Part shown: in pieces, positions 37,767 through 51,954 of the stretch
Layout of the letters: each line of letters starts with the position of its first letter
How positions within the stretch are numbered: position 1 is the stretch's first letter
Assembly: GCF_028453695.1 (NCBI RefSeq)
Contig: NC_135774.1
Location: 12,772,001 to 12,836,000, forward strand
Origin: Augochlora pura
Lineage: Eukaryota > Arthropoda > Insecta > Hymenoptera > Halictidae
Direction: 5' to 3'
Length of the DNA: 64,000 nt
Position numbers and translations under genes: made by a program
The notes under the pieces: generated by a model
The model's input: only the letters and a program-made list of their open reading frames with translations
Database searches by the model: none
What the model was told of the DNA's origin: nothing

Positions 37767-37900
37767 TTAACCCTTTGCGGTCGAGTAGCGACTCTTGGTT
37801 GCCACGCGTTTCATTTTTTATGATTTTTATGTTTTTTCATTAAGATAATTTGTATATAAATTATATAATTGTAGTAATTGTATAAAATTATAATAATACT
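37767..37900. mobile_element. TTAA-type element, left end only (family A3 relative)
   Basis: TTAACCCTTTGCGGTCGAG followed by AGCGACT-CTTGGTTGCCACG matches the first ~50 bp of the element at 59510-59730 (GGCGACTTTCGGTCGCCACG). No matching right end was found downstream, so it is truncated or decayed. The given end is approximate. Confidence 0.6.
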
Positions 37901-39046
37901 ATTAATGTCCTCTTGACCCGAGAACAACCCCCTTTTTCAGTATAAGTAACATTACGAGGTTGCAAGCGACTCAAAATAAAATCTCGTTAGTCAAAATTTT
38001 ATTTATTATTTTCAACATATAAGATATGAAGTACAGTACCATTTAAGAGAACAAGTTAAATCTCAATGTTTTATTATCTATATACACGTTTGCAGACAAT
38101 TTAAAAATGTCGCAGGGTCCCCAACAACTTCATAAAATCGTCCTAGAGTAAAAATAAATTAGATCTCTTGTAGGACATACCTGTGACCATAAATAATTAA
38201 TAGGAAGTTCCTTAGAGATTCTTAACTATTTCTAGCTGCAAAATAGCGGATCCTCTAGTCTACAGCAATATTATATTCTCATAGATCGGTTCGACATCAC
38301 TGTCATTCGAACTAATGTCTAAAATGAAGAACGAAAATTCAGCTAAAATTCAGCAAAAACTCAGCAAAATTAAGAGCATCAAACAATAAGAATAGAGGGA
38401 AGCTAGTCCACGCCTGTTGTGAACCAATGAAAAAAATGGGGGTCCAGTGGCTCTCCAGACACGGCGCTAAGGCTACCCAAGCCCGTAACCCGAGCAGTTG
38501 CTGAGCGAGCACCTTATTAACCGTGTCAGGTTTCCGCAGTGGACGACCGTTGCGTCTTTCTTATCCCCTCGGTCCCTATGCGCTTCTGCTCATCGAGGTC
38601 GATCGATAGCAATAGATCGAGAAAGGCCTCGAATTCGCATCCCCGTAAAAAAACGAACGAGGAAGTCGCGTCGGCCCGCATAGCGCGCACCACCTGCTGT
38701 CTTCCAGCACTTTTGTCTACTAATTAGCGGCGAACACTGAAGCTCGGCGATCCTCGGCTGCCAGAGAGGGGAGGGGGGAAGGCGAGCCAGGCGTTTGGAT
38801 CGCGTACAGTCACGAGATTCGCTCGGATAAACGAGGCAGAAGGCATCATTTATGGCGTTTACGAGGTACCAGGGCTAATTGCGAAAACCCCTGGAAGCCA
38901 GGCAACGGCGAAGGAGCCGGGATAGGTAATTAGGAATATTAATCACGGCGCGAACCGGGGTCCGAGAGCGGGCCGCGGGCTTCGAATTTACGCAGGTGAA
39001 GCGTTGCGGCCGTTTGCGGGCTCTCTTCTCTTTTTCCTCGCACACT

Positions 39047-39079
<33 letters not shown>

Positions 39080-42000
39080 ATCTATCTATCCATCTTCTTT
39101 GCCAGGTTTTCAGTTGTTTAATCCTGCCACCCCGTTAATGAATCAGCCAATGATACGCTCCGCAGTCAAAGTTCCTCTTGATCAGCGCCTTATTCGTTGA
39201 CGACCAATAGGAAATCGTAGAATGGACTATCGGTATCTCTATAAGTGCATTAAGTGTCCTTGCAGTAGTGTAACACTCATTATATAATTATACTTTGACA
39301 GAGTTGAATTAAATGTATTCAGCGAAGTGGAATACGTAGGGTGCGATTTGAGCGCCTCTTTTAGAAAATAGTGGACGGACCGTGGTTCTTAGAGACGTAG
39401 TGCTAATGGCACCCAAGGCTATAACAATTCTTTAGTATCACTGATTGTTAAAATAGTGCTGTTGACCAAGAGTGGGTTCGATCTAAGTAGAGTCAGGAGA
39501 TTGACAACAGCAGTTAGAGGTTCTGATACATTGCTAAAGTCAAAATGTCGGATTAGTGATAAACAGCACCCAATATCATAGAAGAGTTCTTGGTACTATC
39601 AACTATTGAAATAGTATCATTGTTTATAGATGGCCTTGCCATAAATAAATGAAATCAGGCAGAAACTCCTGCTCGAAGGAGTGGGAGTATTTTAAAGGTT
39701 CTCAACCATAGCTAAGGTAAAATTGTTCGATTTCTCTCTCGTGATCATTGCCTCTGTCTCTCCCTTTCTCTCGAGTCTCCCTCTCCCATGGTCTACATCG
39801 CCCTCTCATCTCTATCTCTCTTTCATGGTCTCTATCTCCCTCTCACGGTCTCACCCCGCGTCGATCGCGCGCGTTAGCCTGGACCTAGCCGAGCGGAGCC
39901 GAGCGGAGCGGAGGCATTCTCGCGCGATAAACCGGTAACCGCACGGCCGTTACACCGCGAACACCACGGCCACTTTGTCGTAGCCGGTCCGCTCACCCCT
40001 CGGCGCCCTTAAAGCCGCGTTTACAAGTGTCGGCGAGCGCGAGGATTCACGCCGGCTGTCACGGCCGAACCGTCCGCCTCTGGCGCGAATTGATTTAACG
40101 ACGTTCGAGAAAGGATGCGTTCGAGAGCTTCCACCGCGGGACTTATCCGCGTCTCTCGCTTGGGATTTCGTTCCTCGTCGGATCCGCGCGGGCTTCGCGA
40201 ACGTCTGACGGCTACGAAGATAAGGTGGGAAACACAAGGGAACGCCGGCCGACGAGCCGCGAAGTCGAAGTTCGCGCTCGCGAAAAATCTTCCCTGTCAG
40301 CCGCCCTCTTCTTCTTCTTCTTCTCCTTCTTCTTCGTCTTCTTCGTCCACGGCCGAGGCACGTCGCTTCGCGTTTCCTTTTTGGCGGAGATCGAGTTCGC
40401 GGAACTGAAAGGCACCGGCGGGGGATCCTCTCCGTCCTCGAGGTCCTCGGATACCCGGAATTGTTCGACGGGGAATGCCTTTGGCAACGCTGCGAGGAAT
40501 TGCAGAAACACTCGGCTGTGTACTATTTAATGGCGCTTTGTAAAGTTGGATTATTAATTTTGGTGGATAGTTGGCTGCTTTTGTGGCAGCAGTTTTCTAT
40601 AGCTGTTGCTCTAAGTTGCTCCAGCTCTTAAACAATGCCGCAAAATAGACTGAGATTTCAGTTATAATTTATCTAATTATTTAGATTATTAGATTGCGTA
40701 ATTAGTTCTTTTCAGATGGTTGTTTCAGAGATAATTATCGAGCTTTTTGACACGTAGTGTTAATTAGTAACCAGGAAATTGTGTATATAAAGGACTAGGT
40801 AGCAAGTTTATATTTTTAAGTAATTATAGCTTGACTCTATATTTAGTGTCTATATCTTGTTGACTTCTGTTTAGCACCATTTTTATCGATGGGGTTAAAG
40901 AATATTTCTTAATCATTTTTAATAGAAATTATTTCCCATTTTCTGAGATCTTTTCTCCAATTTTCCTACAGTCATCGCAAAATTAATTCGGCAAATTATG
41001 CGATAAAAAATATCTGTAAAAATAGCGTCGAAGCATGACGGTGTCCGTCGGGACATTCTACCGACGAATTATCATCCGTTCCAGTCATTCAGCCGCGTGG
41101 TTTTGTTTCAGACCTTAAGGCCCGATTTCAATCCTACAATTAATGTTCCCCCGATGTCTTAATGATTTATTAGTTACTTCTGGGTAACATCATCGATCTT
41201 GGGTTAATAGGACTGTCTCGCTCGAAGGTTAAACCCTGGTTCAATCGATGGGCTACGGGGAATCATCAATTATTCGCAAGTGAATCTTTAACACGTTCGT
41301 CGTACGGACGTCTAAATCCTAACCTGCGCGAAAACGATTAATTTCATGAAAACTGTTTCGTACAACGCAGATAATATCCCGTGACCTCTTGGCGTAAGAA
41401 AACGTCTCCGATACATCATCCGCCTCGTGCACGCCGATCCATTTTCGCGATAAGGCGAATATGACTGGCAACGTGTCTGTTTAAGACCGGTCCGGGAATG
41501 AGGGTATAAATTAATTATAAACCGAGGATAAAATGGAGGGCCTGCGATCTCTTCTTTGGAAATTGCAGTGCTTGTAACGCGGCTTATACCTCGATACTTT
41601 TTAAGTATATGTGTGCGTTGAATATGTTACGTAATTTCTTTACTGTTTCATTCATTCCGTATATAATACTTATTTATTAATATTAAATTAATATTAACGT
41701 AATTAATTAATATTGATGTAACTTATGGTTATAAATTAATATGAAATGTACAATTATTTTCTATTATGCGGTACGAATACTTTTGTTAGTCACCGTATAC
41801 GTTAAAGTATTATTATATAAGCTTGACAGAAAAATTTAGCGTAGTTATAAGAAATATCAGAAAAATCGTTACCTAAATTATTTTATTTACAGATTCTAAC
41901 AATCTTGACTCCTTGATCCCACCGATCTACATTCTTCTTCCATCCACGATAAAAGAACTTCATCCAAAAACCTCCATTAATTTCGCCGATCTACAGTGTA

Positions 42001-45000
42001 CGTAGCACGAAGCGAGCGCTCTCCGGCTGGAAAAAGGACGATTTTAAACGCGACCAGCTAATTCATCACTCGAGCAGTCGCCGGCGATCGTACCGGACAA
42101 GGTCCGACCGCAGAGAGATCGGTCTCATCCGCGAAACGGACGTTATCGAGAGTGAACCGGCCCGTGCGATATTCGCCGGGACGTTTTCCCTTTGGAGGAA
42201 TGATCGATCCACTGTCCCGCCGGTCACCTTTGTCTCCGACGCCGGAAGAGAAAGTGACCGGCCGCGATCACCTTTTTTTTCCCCCCCTTGCCGGCCGCGA
42301 GAGACCGCAGAGACGTCGTGTCGCACGTCGGCTCGATGATCGCACGGCGATCTTGACCGGCCACGAAAAACGCGTGGGCGTGAGACGCAGTTGACGCCGA
42401 CCGTAATCGACGGAATCGTCGATCGCCGCCGCCGATAATACGCGTCCCGTTACCGCAACGCCGCGCGCTTTTTCCTCCTCGCAAAGCGTGGTCTGTCTTC
42501 GAAGAGTAAAGCGTATTCTGTCCTCTGCGCAAAGCTCTATCCTTTTCGCAAAACGTGCTCTGTCCTCCATGCAAAGTGTACTCTCTCTCTCTAACAATTG
42601 TTATCTACCGGCAATCTCGTCGCTTCTTCATTTTCCGCGTTTCTTTCCGTCGAAACGCGGCCGTTTCATTATCGCGGCGACTCGCCGCGAAACGTAAACA
42701 GCTCGAATTATCCCGCGGCCGTGGATCCCGCCTTAAATCTCGGGCGCGTGCTCGTTTGCGATAAATAATATCCCGCGGTGGCAACGCGGTTTGAAAAACC
42801 GTTAATTATACGGCGAGCCAACGATCCGCGACTAAAGGCGAGAAAATTCATACCGTGGATAAACTCCTGGCGCGCACGTCCTGCCAATTAGGGGAGTATA
42901 TAGGCTGGCGTGGAGGGAACCGGCGCGGTAACGAGCCTCGTTTGCAATGACAACGACGAAGAAGACGCCGGGCCTCGCTGTTTCTTGCGCGGCACCCCGA
43001 TTCCCTCACTTTCATTTTCCGCGTGTCTTCGGTTAGCTATGCCGTTCTTTGCCGGCCGACGCTGGGATTAGTTCCGCGGCGAACAGGTCCTTGGGAAAAT
43101 TTGATGGGACTTGCTCGGCCGAGCGCTAGCTCGGTAATGCACTTCAACGGCAAGAAGCGTCGTAAAGATACTGTTCTTGTTGGTTATGTTGTGTTCCGCG
43201 GGGACGATTTATTGTTATTCATAATTATTAATCTAGTGGTCGATTTCGAAGCACACCTGCTTCTTCTATACGGAAATTTATATATTTTGATGATGTTGGA
43301 ATATGTTACTTTTTGCGTTTCTTAGAGTAATTCCAGAACTGGGAATATATTGATTTTTTAAATGATAAGTAGACTATAAGTAAATTTATCTTACTATGTA
43401 AATAAAAATTTGGCGAATAAGGTTTTCTTGAAATAATAGTTATACGCGAGTATTTCATAATTAAATATATTTAAAATGCTATTTATATATATTATTATTT
43501 CAAGGAAAGTTCATCTGTCAAATTATTTATCACTTCAAAATTTTATTTCTTCCCAGTTTTAAATTTCAATTACTGATACTGTATAATTGCGAATCTTTCA
43601 TACAAATTATCGAAGTCAATTGTAAAATAAATAAGTTATATGGTAATGTTTTATTTTATAACAATCGTAGTAAGTTCTATATAATATTACAGTACCCTGA
43701 ATTCTTTAAATGCTTCAACAAATTTTAGTCCGTTCGTTTCATAAATTTTTAAAAATCCGTCCTTTTATAAATCCATAAAATCCGCGGACCACTTATAATT
43801 TTCAATGACCAAGAAAATTCGAAGCTAAAAGAATCCAAGATTGCTGACGATCCCAGGAAGCACAGCCAGGATAACTTCAAGACCACCTGCGGTGCTAGGA
43901 AAGATAAATGTTTCCTAAATCCGGAGAAAAGTAGTCGAAACTGTTCTTTGAAATCTGCGTTAAATGCGGGGCTGACAATTCTTCATGGATTCTTAGCAGA
44001 ACTTCGAAGAATAATGTCGTGTAATTCTTTCCAGAAATCCTTTAAGCAAGTACCAAAAATCATTGCCAGAACTTCGTATAAATCATGTGCAGGTCAAATG
44101 TAATCCTGAAGTATTTCGACACTAAAATTAATGCAAATAATCTTCTGAAATATCCAGTATTAAATTCAGAAACTTAATTTTGACGCAGCTTCTACTAAAT
44201 CGGAAGGTGTACGATTTAACTCAATTAATATTCCAATTAAAAATATTTTAAAAAATGGATACCTAAATGCTACAGATCTAAAATTCTTTAACTATTAAAA
44301 TTACACTAAAAGTGATTAAAAATAATTTAATATCATATGAAACCGACTCAGCAAATTTCTTTCACCTCTTTTGAAAAAATCCTGAAGAAATCTCGAAGAT
44401 CCTTTGAAAAAAATGCCGAAAAGGATTTTAGAAAAGACACAAACCGTTCTCCAAGCTCTCTACGTTCCACTCCACATCAGATCATGCTCCGAGACCTTCG
44501 GACGCCCATGGATCTTGATGAACTCGAAATCCCGGCAGGTTCTATCGAGAGACATTATCGAGCCGCGGGTTCCGATTAAAATAATAGCGCGATGGCATCG
44601 AGGAATTACGTATTTATGATTTTTATTCGAGCCGGTGAGCGCCGGCTGAATAATTCAGGGCAGCTCGGCGGAAGATTAATCACCTCTGAAGGAGCCCAAA
44701 GAGTATTCGCTGATGTAACGATAGAGGAAGAAACGGTGCTCGCCCGTTTTCCATCGCGGCGTTCTTAATGGCGAGCAACGGCGAGCCCGCCACAAAAACG
44801 CACCATGCGCCGCGAGACTTTTTCAAAGAACCCCGTGCGACTCGGGCCGCGTCCTGATTGGCCGCGGCGGTCGGACGCGTCCTCGCGGTGATCCCGGGCG
44901 ACCTTGGAGCCACGGCTACCATAACATCGGCGAACAACCTCGGCTGGCCTCACCTCTCATCCCTCCGCTCTTCTTCTTGTCAAGCTTCTCCTCCGGATCT

Positions 45001-45003
45001 CAT
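37901..45003. other. No gene seen over 7 kb
   Basis: Contains a TC run (39046-39090), a TTC-rich stretch (40306-40350) and a GC-rich block at 39850-40500. AT-rich stretches lie at 40540-41000, 41580-41900 and 43330-44340. A minus-strand repeat at 42476-42585 is listed separately. Frames in the GC-rich parts overlap on both strands. Confidence 0.5.
42476..42585. repeat. Degenerate ~27-bp tandem repeat
   Basis: About four units on the theme GCAAAGCGTGTTCTGTCCTC occur in succession. Being about nine codons long, the repeat gives a repeating minus-strand peptide (E-D-R-A-R-F, E-D-R-I-R-F), with no other sign of a gene. Confidence 0.55.
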
Positions 45004-45052
45004 CCTCCTCCTCCTCCTCCTCCTCCTCCTCTTCTTCTTCTTCTTCTTCCTC
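45004..45052. repeat. CTC/CTT microsatellite
   Basis: About nine CTC triplets are followed by about six CTT triplets. Confidence 0.95.
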
Positions 45053-45389
45053 TGATCGATATTAAGCACCGTTCACACCGAGCGTGCCCGTTCCACCGGC
45101 GCGCCGACCTAAATTCCCGGACACGCAACTTTTCAAACGGACAAACCGCCGGCACGTACCACGGACAGCGGATTACGATGAATCCGAATGCTTGATCGTG
45201 TACGAACGGCTCAGCCGATCGATCCCCGTAATCCACGAAGCCCTCAAACGGAACCGTAATCTTTCCGATTCTCCGCGTAATGGCGCCCGGTGACCGATCA
45301 ACGTGAAATCTCCTCGACGCTTCGTGGATCCATCCTGGATCCTTATCCGCGGTATCTCGGCTTCTTTGCCGGATACACTTGTCCGTCTT

Positions 45390-45860
45390 GGTAATGCTAG
45401 CTTCAACGTGCTTAACGTTAATTTATGCAAACGAAGTCCTCGGATCTAGCGTAGACTCGATCGACAGAATCGCGTCGCATCTTCTCGATGATCCGCTTAA
45501 TGACTACGGCGAACGAACGGAGGGAAATCTGCCGAATGCTTCGGGGTTTCATGGCAGAATTTATCTGTAGACTCTCAGACACGGTGAATTGTTTGTTGAG
45601 GAGATATGGGCCCTGTTCGACGACGCACGATTCGTAGTCGACGCGAACGCTAAGTTATGCAAATGAAGTCCTCTGGTCTAGACCTAATTTGGACGCGCTT
45701 AACACAAGCACGTTGCATTAATACCGTCTGATGGGATAGACCTAATCGGACTCTACCCGGTCCCACGCAACTTAATATAATTAAGTCGGGCTGCTGTCAC
45801 GCACTCGACGCTGCGAATCCAGATCCGATGCAACTTGCGTTACGTGACCGATTCGAGTCC
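45390..45860. repeat. Degenerate ~234-bp duplication
   Basis: TTATGCAAACGAAGTCCTCGG at 45424 recurs as TTATGCAAATGAAGTCCTCTG at 45656, both followed by a TCTAG word and then GACGCG/GACTCG. Weaker similarity continues on each side. Confidence 0.45.
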
Positions 45861-48800
45861 ACCTTAACGTAACTAATGCGATCGTGCCGATACAGGTGCT
45901 GCTGATGTCAATCTAATTAATTCGACCTTAGCCTGACCTGGACGATCATTAGTCTGGCCAAGTTCAAAGGTACGAGTGGCTGGTTGATATTTACTCCGTC
46001 TTTATTTTATTGATATTCTTGTTGCTGTAATGACTTACATTTTAATGATTTATAAATGCTGATGAATCACTTGTCTAAAAATTAATTCATGTATTTAAGA
46101 ACTCTTATATTATTATTTATTATATTTATTATATTATCATTTATTATATCTATTATATTATCATTTATTATATTTATATTATATTACTATTTATTATATT
46201 TATTTTATATTTTATTGATCTTATATAATCGTGTTTATGCAATATAAATTAACGTAAATGTTGAAAATATTGGTTATTTACATTTTTCTCTTTTTAATAA
46301 TATCCCTAATATTTGATTTTAACAAACGTCAGCGTCGATGATTGATTTTCTTCCTGAAACACAGTGTCGACAAGATCTACAAAACGAATCGTTTAAATCT
46401 TCGCCCTACATTACAATTATAAATGTTTAACAACGTGAGGCTTCTATCCTTGCATTATAATATCCACTCACAATTATTATAAAATATTTGTTGATTATTA
46501 TTTAATAAACTAGTCTCCCTAACAGCCCTTCTGAATGGTAACATTCTGAAAGTAGCTTTTTGCAACACATCTCGAAAACTCGTGAATGTCTCTCCTAAAA
46601 TAAAAATTAGTTTATAATATTAATGTTCCCTCATGTTACCTCCACCTCCTCACTTCGAGGTCGTGTGAGCGTTCTAACTAAAAATCTCGGTGCCTACATC
46701 GCGGCGCTGATCGGACCGCCCGGAACTGGGTTAATGCGTGAAAAACGCGCGCGCGCGCGCGCGGGACGCATCCGAAGAAAGTCGTAACTCAAAGGCGATC
46801 CGGCCTCGTTATTATTCATGGCGTGGAACGGGGTCACGTCGCCGAAACGATCGCCGTTCGATCGGACGAATTTATCCGTCGGCGACGACGGCCCGTGTGC
46901 ACGACTTGCCGAGAGCTAACGCGGCATCGAAACGATCCCCCGTCGAACGTGCAAGGATCCACCCGTAGACGGGATTTGCATACACGCATGTGGGTCAGTG
47001 AGGCGATCGACGCACACCGCCGAGACTTCCCTCTTATCGATCGCCGTGTTATCGGCTGTAAACACGGAAAGCGTTCGTAGTACTACCGGCTGATAAGGGA
47101 CCGCCTACGAAGCCGAGGGATCCATTCATTCTTTATTCCCTCGCGGCGACGGCGCCGCTGGTAATTAGGCTGACGGAAGGCCCTTTCGCCGGCGATCTCA
47201 AGACGACCATTGTCGATCTTTGTCGATCATTGTCGATCTCTGTCGATCTCTGTCGATCTTTGTTGATGTGATGGCGGGAAGGAAGACCGGATATTGGGCT
47301 GCGGACAGCCGAGGACAGTCGAGGATCCCCTTTGAGGGAACGTCCTAAACTAATAGTTGTCGCCAGAGCTGTCCGACCAACTCAAACACTGTCCACTCTA
47401 CCCTTTCGGATTCTACTGCTAATTCTACGTTTGCATTTCGGTACATTGTAGTCGTGGAGTTTGGTGGGAATTAAACAGACGCGTTCGTTTGTGTTGGAAC
47501 AGTTTTTGAAAAGAATTGATTGCAAACTTAATTGTTCAATTTGGGTTATGGTTGAGCTTTAGTCGGTGAAGTACGATATAAGGGAGACAATAGGAAACTT
47601 GATTTATTACGTGTTATAAGTTTAAGACAAGTTGTCAAATATTTTTATTTTGCAGGAATATTTATAGTGTAGTAGTTGATATTACAGTTTATGTGAATTT
47701 AAAATTTATTATGATTTATTATGATTATTAGACTTTATGCAATAGTAAGAATGAATATGTCGAATATAAACTGTGACGATATTAATAAAATTCAAGAATA
47801 TTGTTATAATATTTCCATACAGTTGCAATCATTAAATGAACAATTACATTTTTACTTAATTGCTGTTTCTGACAATTAACTCGAACACATGATTATTTTT
47901 TAATCAATTTAATTGTCACTAAACTGCGGTTCTCGATGCATTTGTGACAAGAATAAATGTTTGAAATGCTAAATTAACAAACTCCAATTATATTGCACAT
48001 TTTGTGTAACCCCGGAGGAACGTTATTTAATCTTTTACATGTTGATTGAAATTCCCCAATTTCAATTTCTGTGAAGCGACGCGCGCAAATGAGAATTTAC
48101 AATTCAGCTATCGAAAATGAACAGTCTATCACGTCATTGTAATATGTACATTAAGAAGTCAATGAAATATTGTCTCGAAAAAATCTGCCAGCATAATCGA
48201 AGTCCACCAGTTACTCCGAACTGTTTACACGCGAGCGTCGTTCGCCGCGCTAAATAACCGGTATTTATTTAATCGTCGAAGGGCGAGGTACGGTCGCGCG
48301 GTTAATTCGAGAATAGTCCGGCATACTTTATTCTCGTTGTTGACACAGAGAGAGCCGGCGGGACGCTCGCCAAGAAGACAGAGAAGGGATTCGCCTGAAC
48401 AAATAATCGTGAAACGTTCGAGGGGCTATTCCTGATCGCCGGCTCAGTCCAGTTTCAAGATCGCGGCTGTTAACCCCGCCCGGCCGTCGTTTCGAAGGTC
48501 GAAAGTATGGTAAACCAGAGGTTAGGGCACGCTGGTCCAGAGAGGTCTGGAAAGGTGAGCGCCGTTCGTACGCTCGAGCTTTCCCGCCGATCGGCCACCC
48601 ACTTGAACCCGAAGTGGGCGTGTGCACGAGCGAAGTACACATTGTTCGCCGGTGTTTGCATTCCCTTCGATCCGCGGCGGCGGCGGCGGTCGTTTCAGTC
48701 GGCTACGGTTATATAGCCAAAAATGCAATATCCGACGGCAATAACTGCGCTTCCGGTCCGACGTGAGAATAACATTCCGCTCGCCTGTAATTAAATTCTG

Positions 48801-50279
48801 CCACTTCTGCGGTTCGGTTATAATCACGACGCTCGTGATAAAGTTGACTTTCAAAGCTTCGTATCTTTCTTAATTTTGAAAATACTTGAATCACACTTGA
48901 ACTGTTAGAAAGTAGAACGAAAACAGAATCGAAAGTGGGAAATAAAATTTTCTCGTTCGAAGCTCCGTTTTGGAGATAATTAATTTCTAAGGTAGCATTG
49001 AACGCAGTGGAAACGGCCAGCCATGATCAGACACATTATCCCTAGTACCAATCCTTCTTGCATTTTCTTTAATTCTAAAGATATTATTCAATACTGTGAA
49101 TAATTAATTGATATATAAAGATACTAAAATACTGTATAAATAATTAGAAATGTACGATTATATTTAAAAAAAAATTAATTAAGGAATAGAAAATGGAAAT
49201 TTATCTTTCGTAATACAATTCGAGAAATTACAAATAATCTGAAAAAAGTAGAAGTAGCTTTTCAGTTTTTATTCTCGTCAATTAGCAAATATTATCGAAC
49301 TCTGATAGTTAAATATTTGATAAAAAATGTATCCATTTCATAATATTTTTTCTCCAGCAGTTTGCTCGCGGAACGAAGCTACTTTTCGTACGCGCTATCG
49401 GTTGTTCCACGGTTTGCGTAGTTCTCGAAGACGACCTCGCCACGTCGCTGCACCTACACGGCCTCGATTGCAAAATAATCACTCAGTTTGACAGGTCGGA
49501 TTGTTCCATAGCGACCGGTGCTAAAAGACCGGCGCGTGTTTATGCAAATGCGCGTTTCCGTGGACTGGCCGATAAAAAAAAAAGAAGCGGAATAAAAAGA
49601 ACGATGAATAATGAATGAACTAGTTCACCGGCTGGCCGACCGTCGAAACGACGCGAGGGATCGCGACGTGCAGAGGCTACTGGACGTTCGTAACTGCGAT
49701 TAAGTGGTACCGGAGAGGGGGTAGGGGAGGAGAGGGGCCCCGCTCTAAAACACGTGGATTGTTTTCAGGGCTGATTGACGCGCGTCGCGCCGCTATCAGT
49801 GTTGTAAAGTCGAACGGCTACGACATTATTTTTTTTTACCGTGGAATGTTATCACGCCTGGTCGAAGGTGTTTGCGCGAGCGTGCGCGCGCGCGCGCGTT
49901 ATTATGGCTCGGATTTTAATGCCACGGGCTACGTGGCTCGCTTCGTAACAGCGCCGAACGATGGCTTGGCAAATAATAACGCCGGCGTCGGCTCGCGGGG
50001 GAAAAAAGACTAAATAATACCTGCGTGCGGTTGCGACGATGAAAAAATTCCAGAGATAGAGGCGCGCTTCTTGACCCTTCTTTTTTAATCGTGGAACACG
50101 GTTTGCCTGAATTTAGTTCACGCGTTATCTACGGATTCGACGATTTCAAATTGTTATCCGCTGCGTAGGTTTTTTCTGACGGGCGACTGCATCGACGGCG
50201 CTCCGTGGATTCAAACGGACGTAGAACGACGCTAAAAAATCACAACGTCATGCGGCTTAGCTTGATCGAAAGAGAAAAC
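45861..50279. other. No gene seen; AT-rich and CG repeats
   Basis: ATTATATT-type simple repetition lies at 46105-46210 and a CG run at 46746-46763. A 10-bp repeat (TTTGTCGATC theme) lies at 47208-47268, a CGG run near 48675-48690 and a CG run at 49884-49899. A short frame at 48507-48554 before GTGAGC is a possible but unsupported exon. Confidence 0.5.
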
Positions 50280-50920
50280 TCTAAGCTTTAAAATCGCCTT
50301 CGTATGATTTTGGAGAAAAATTTTTAACGTATTTTAGAAGTCGATGAAGTTCAACTTTTTGAAAAATTTTATATTGTTACGAAAAATGCGGTGGTTATTG
50401 TTAGGACAATTTTAAATTAAAATAATTGAGAGGGTATAAAATTAGAGACTTTTCTCTTTAAAATGAGCTAAGAGTCGTGATCCTACGATTTTTTTCGACA
50501 AAGTTACAGCATTATGAATTTCCTCTATTTTTACCCAATTTCTACACCTCGCTTTTCGAAAGCCCAGAATTCTGAAGTTCACTTGCCATGGAAAGCCTTC
50601 GATTCAATCGACCTTAGAATAGTATCGGAAAATCGTAGGACCAAATTTTTGGACTCTTTTGAAAGGAAAGACTTTCCTCTTCGATATCACTTCAGTTTCA
50701 TTTCCATAAAAAATTTTTTACCATATCCAGAAATTGGCAAAGTTGAATAAATATGAGAAAAGCTACTTTAAAGAAAAATACTGTTATAAACAGCACAGTA
50801 ATCGTCAGTTAAAGCATCTACAACGTTTAGAAAGTGCAGAGTTTACTCTTTAAAACGAGCTAAGAACCATCTTCATGCGATAATTTCCAACAAAGTTACA
50901 ACTCATTGAATATCGTTAAA
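50280..50920 (+). repeat. Dispersed ~390-bp repeat, plus-strand copies
   Basis: CTCTTTAAAATGAGCTAAGA at 50454 recurs as CTCTTTAAAACGAGCTAAGA at 50846 (392 bp apart). Each is followed about 45 bp later by AAAGTTACA. The same core is found reversed at 2570-3425. A frame at 50514-50750 lies in it and is not gene-like. Confidence 0.6.
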
Positions 50921-51954
50921 TTACGGGCTGTCAGAATCCGATATTTAGCTAGCGCGGTACACCGTCGTTCGAGACGGCCATAAAATGGCGGCACACATCG
51001 TAAATCGAAGTTTTCGGGCTCGTTTAAACGAGGACACAATGCACTTTCTAACCGCGCGGGTTTCATCAGCAAAGAAAATTGCCCAATCTCCCCGTCGCTC
51101 TGCAAACTTATTCCTCGCCGCATCATCGTCCTACCGTTAACCGTCCAATTTCTCGTCGGCTCTCTTTCGCCGCGCCGGAGACGTCTTCTGGCCCTCCCCG
51201 GGCACAGACATCCGGCAGACCGTTCCCGAACGACGTCGGACAATGCCCAATCGCGATGATTCAGCGGCTTTAATTACCGGGAGGCGTCCGCGCGAAAGAT
51301 TCCAGGCCACGTCGAACGCATAAATTGCATTCCGCGAAACATCCGATCGGTATGCAATTACGTCGGAGGAGAAGACAGGTCGCCGGACAATGTCTCATAA
51401 CTCAGATGGAACTTCCTTATGACTCCATTGTGCGACGTCCTTGCACAATGGACGTCGCGGATGCCGGGCCGCCGGAGAAATATGGCCGCGATGATGCGCG
51501 GCTGTCCCTGTCCGCTCTTTCGTCCCGGGCCAATCTTCCTCCGGCTGGGATGTTTACATGTGTCGGCACCGCGGCCAGAGAAAAGGGACTCGTTCGCCTC
51601 GTGCAAACGACTGTGCATTACCCGGGCCTCTGGGCCCCGACCGGGGGACCCGCCGGTTACCCGACCGCGTGGGCCGAGTGGCCGAGCGGGGCCTTTTTCC
51701 GCCTCGTCCGCGAGCGGGGTATCCTTGCGTGTATTTACGTGGTCGGCACGCACGTGGGTGTCGTGCCCACCTTCATCTCTGCTCACGTGTTGTCCTGCGA
51801 TGAATGTCTCTCCTTGATGAATTTCTTTGCACCGTTCACCAGCCTCGGAAGTCTCCGGCGAGTCCTCCGCTCCGCGGATTGTTTATCGCTGGCTTCGCGG
51901 TCTGCCGGATGATCCTCGCTTCCCTACACCTGACTGGAAATTGTTTCACGATGC
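50921..51954. other. GC-rich stretch, no gene accepted
   Basis: A 195-codon + strand frame (51325-51912) overlaps frames of 132 and 81 codons in the other + registers and 142 codons on the minus strand. That is the pattern of stop-poor GC-rich DNA. No domain was recognised. Confidence 0.4.

Noticed and set aside
41289..41345. TTAACACGTTCGTCGTACGG as a possible transposon end
   Set aside because: No matching inverted end was found nearby.
48507..48554. ATG followed by 16 codons and GTGAGC
   Set aside because: No promoter or further exon could be tied to it.
51325..51912. 195-codon plus-strand frame
   Set aside because: All three plus frames and the minus strand are open here, as expected for stop-poor GC-rich DNA; no known domain.
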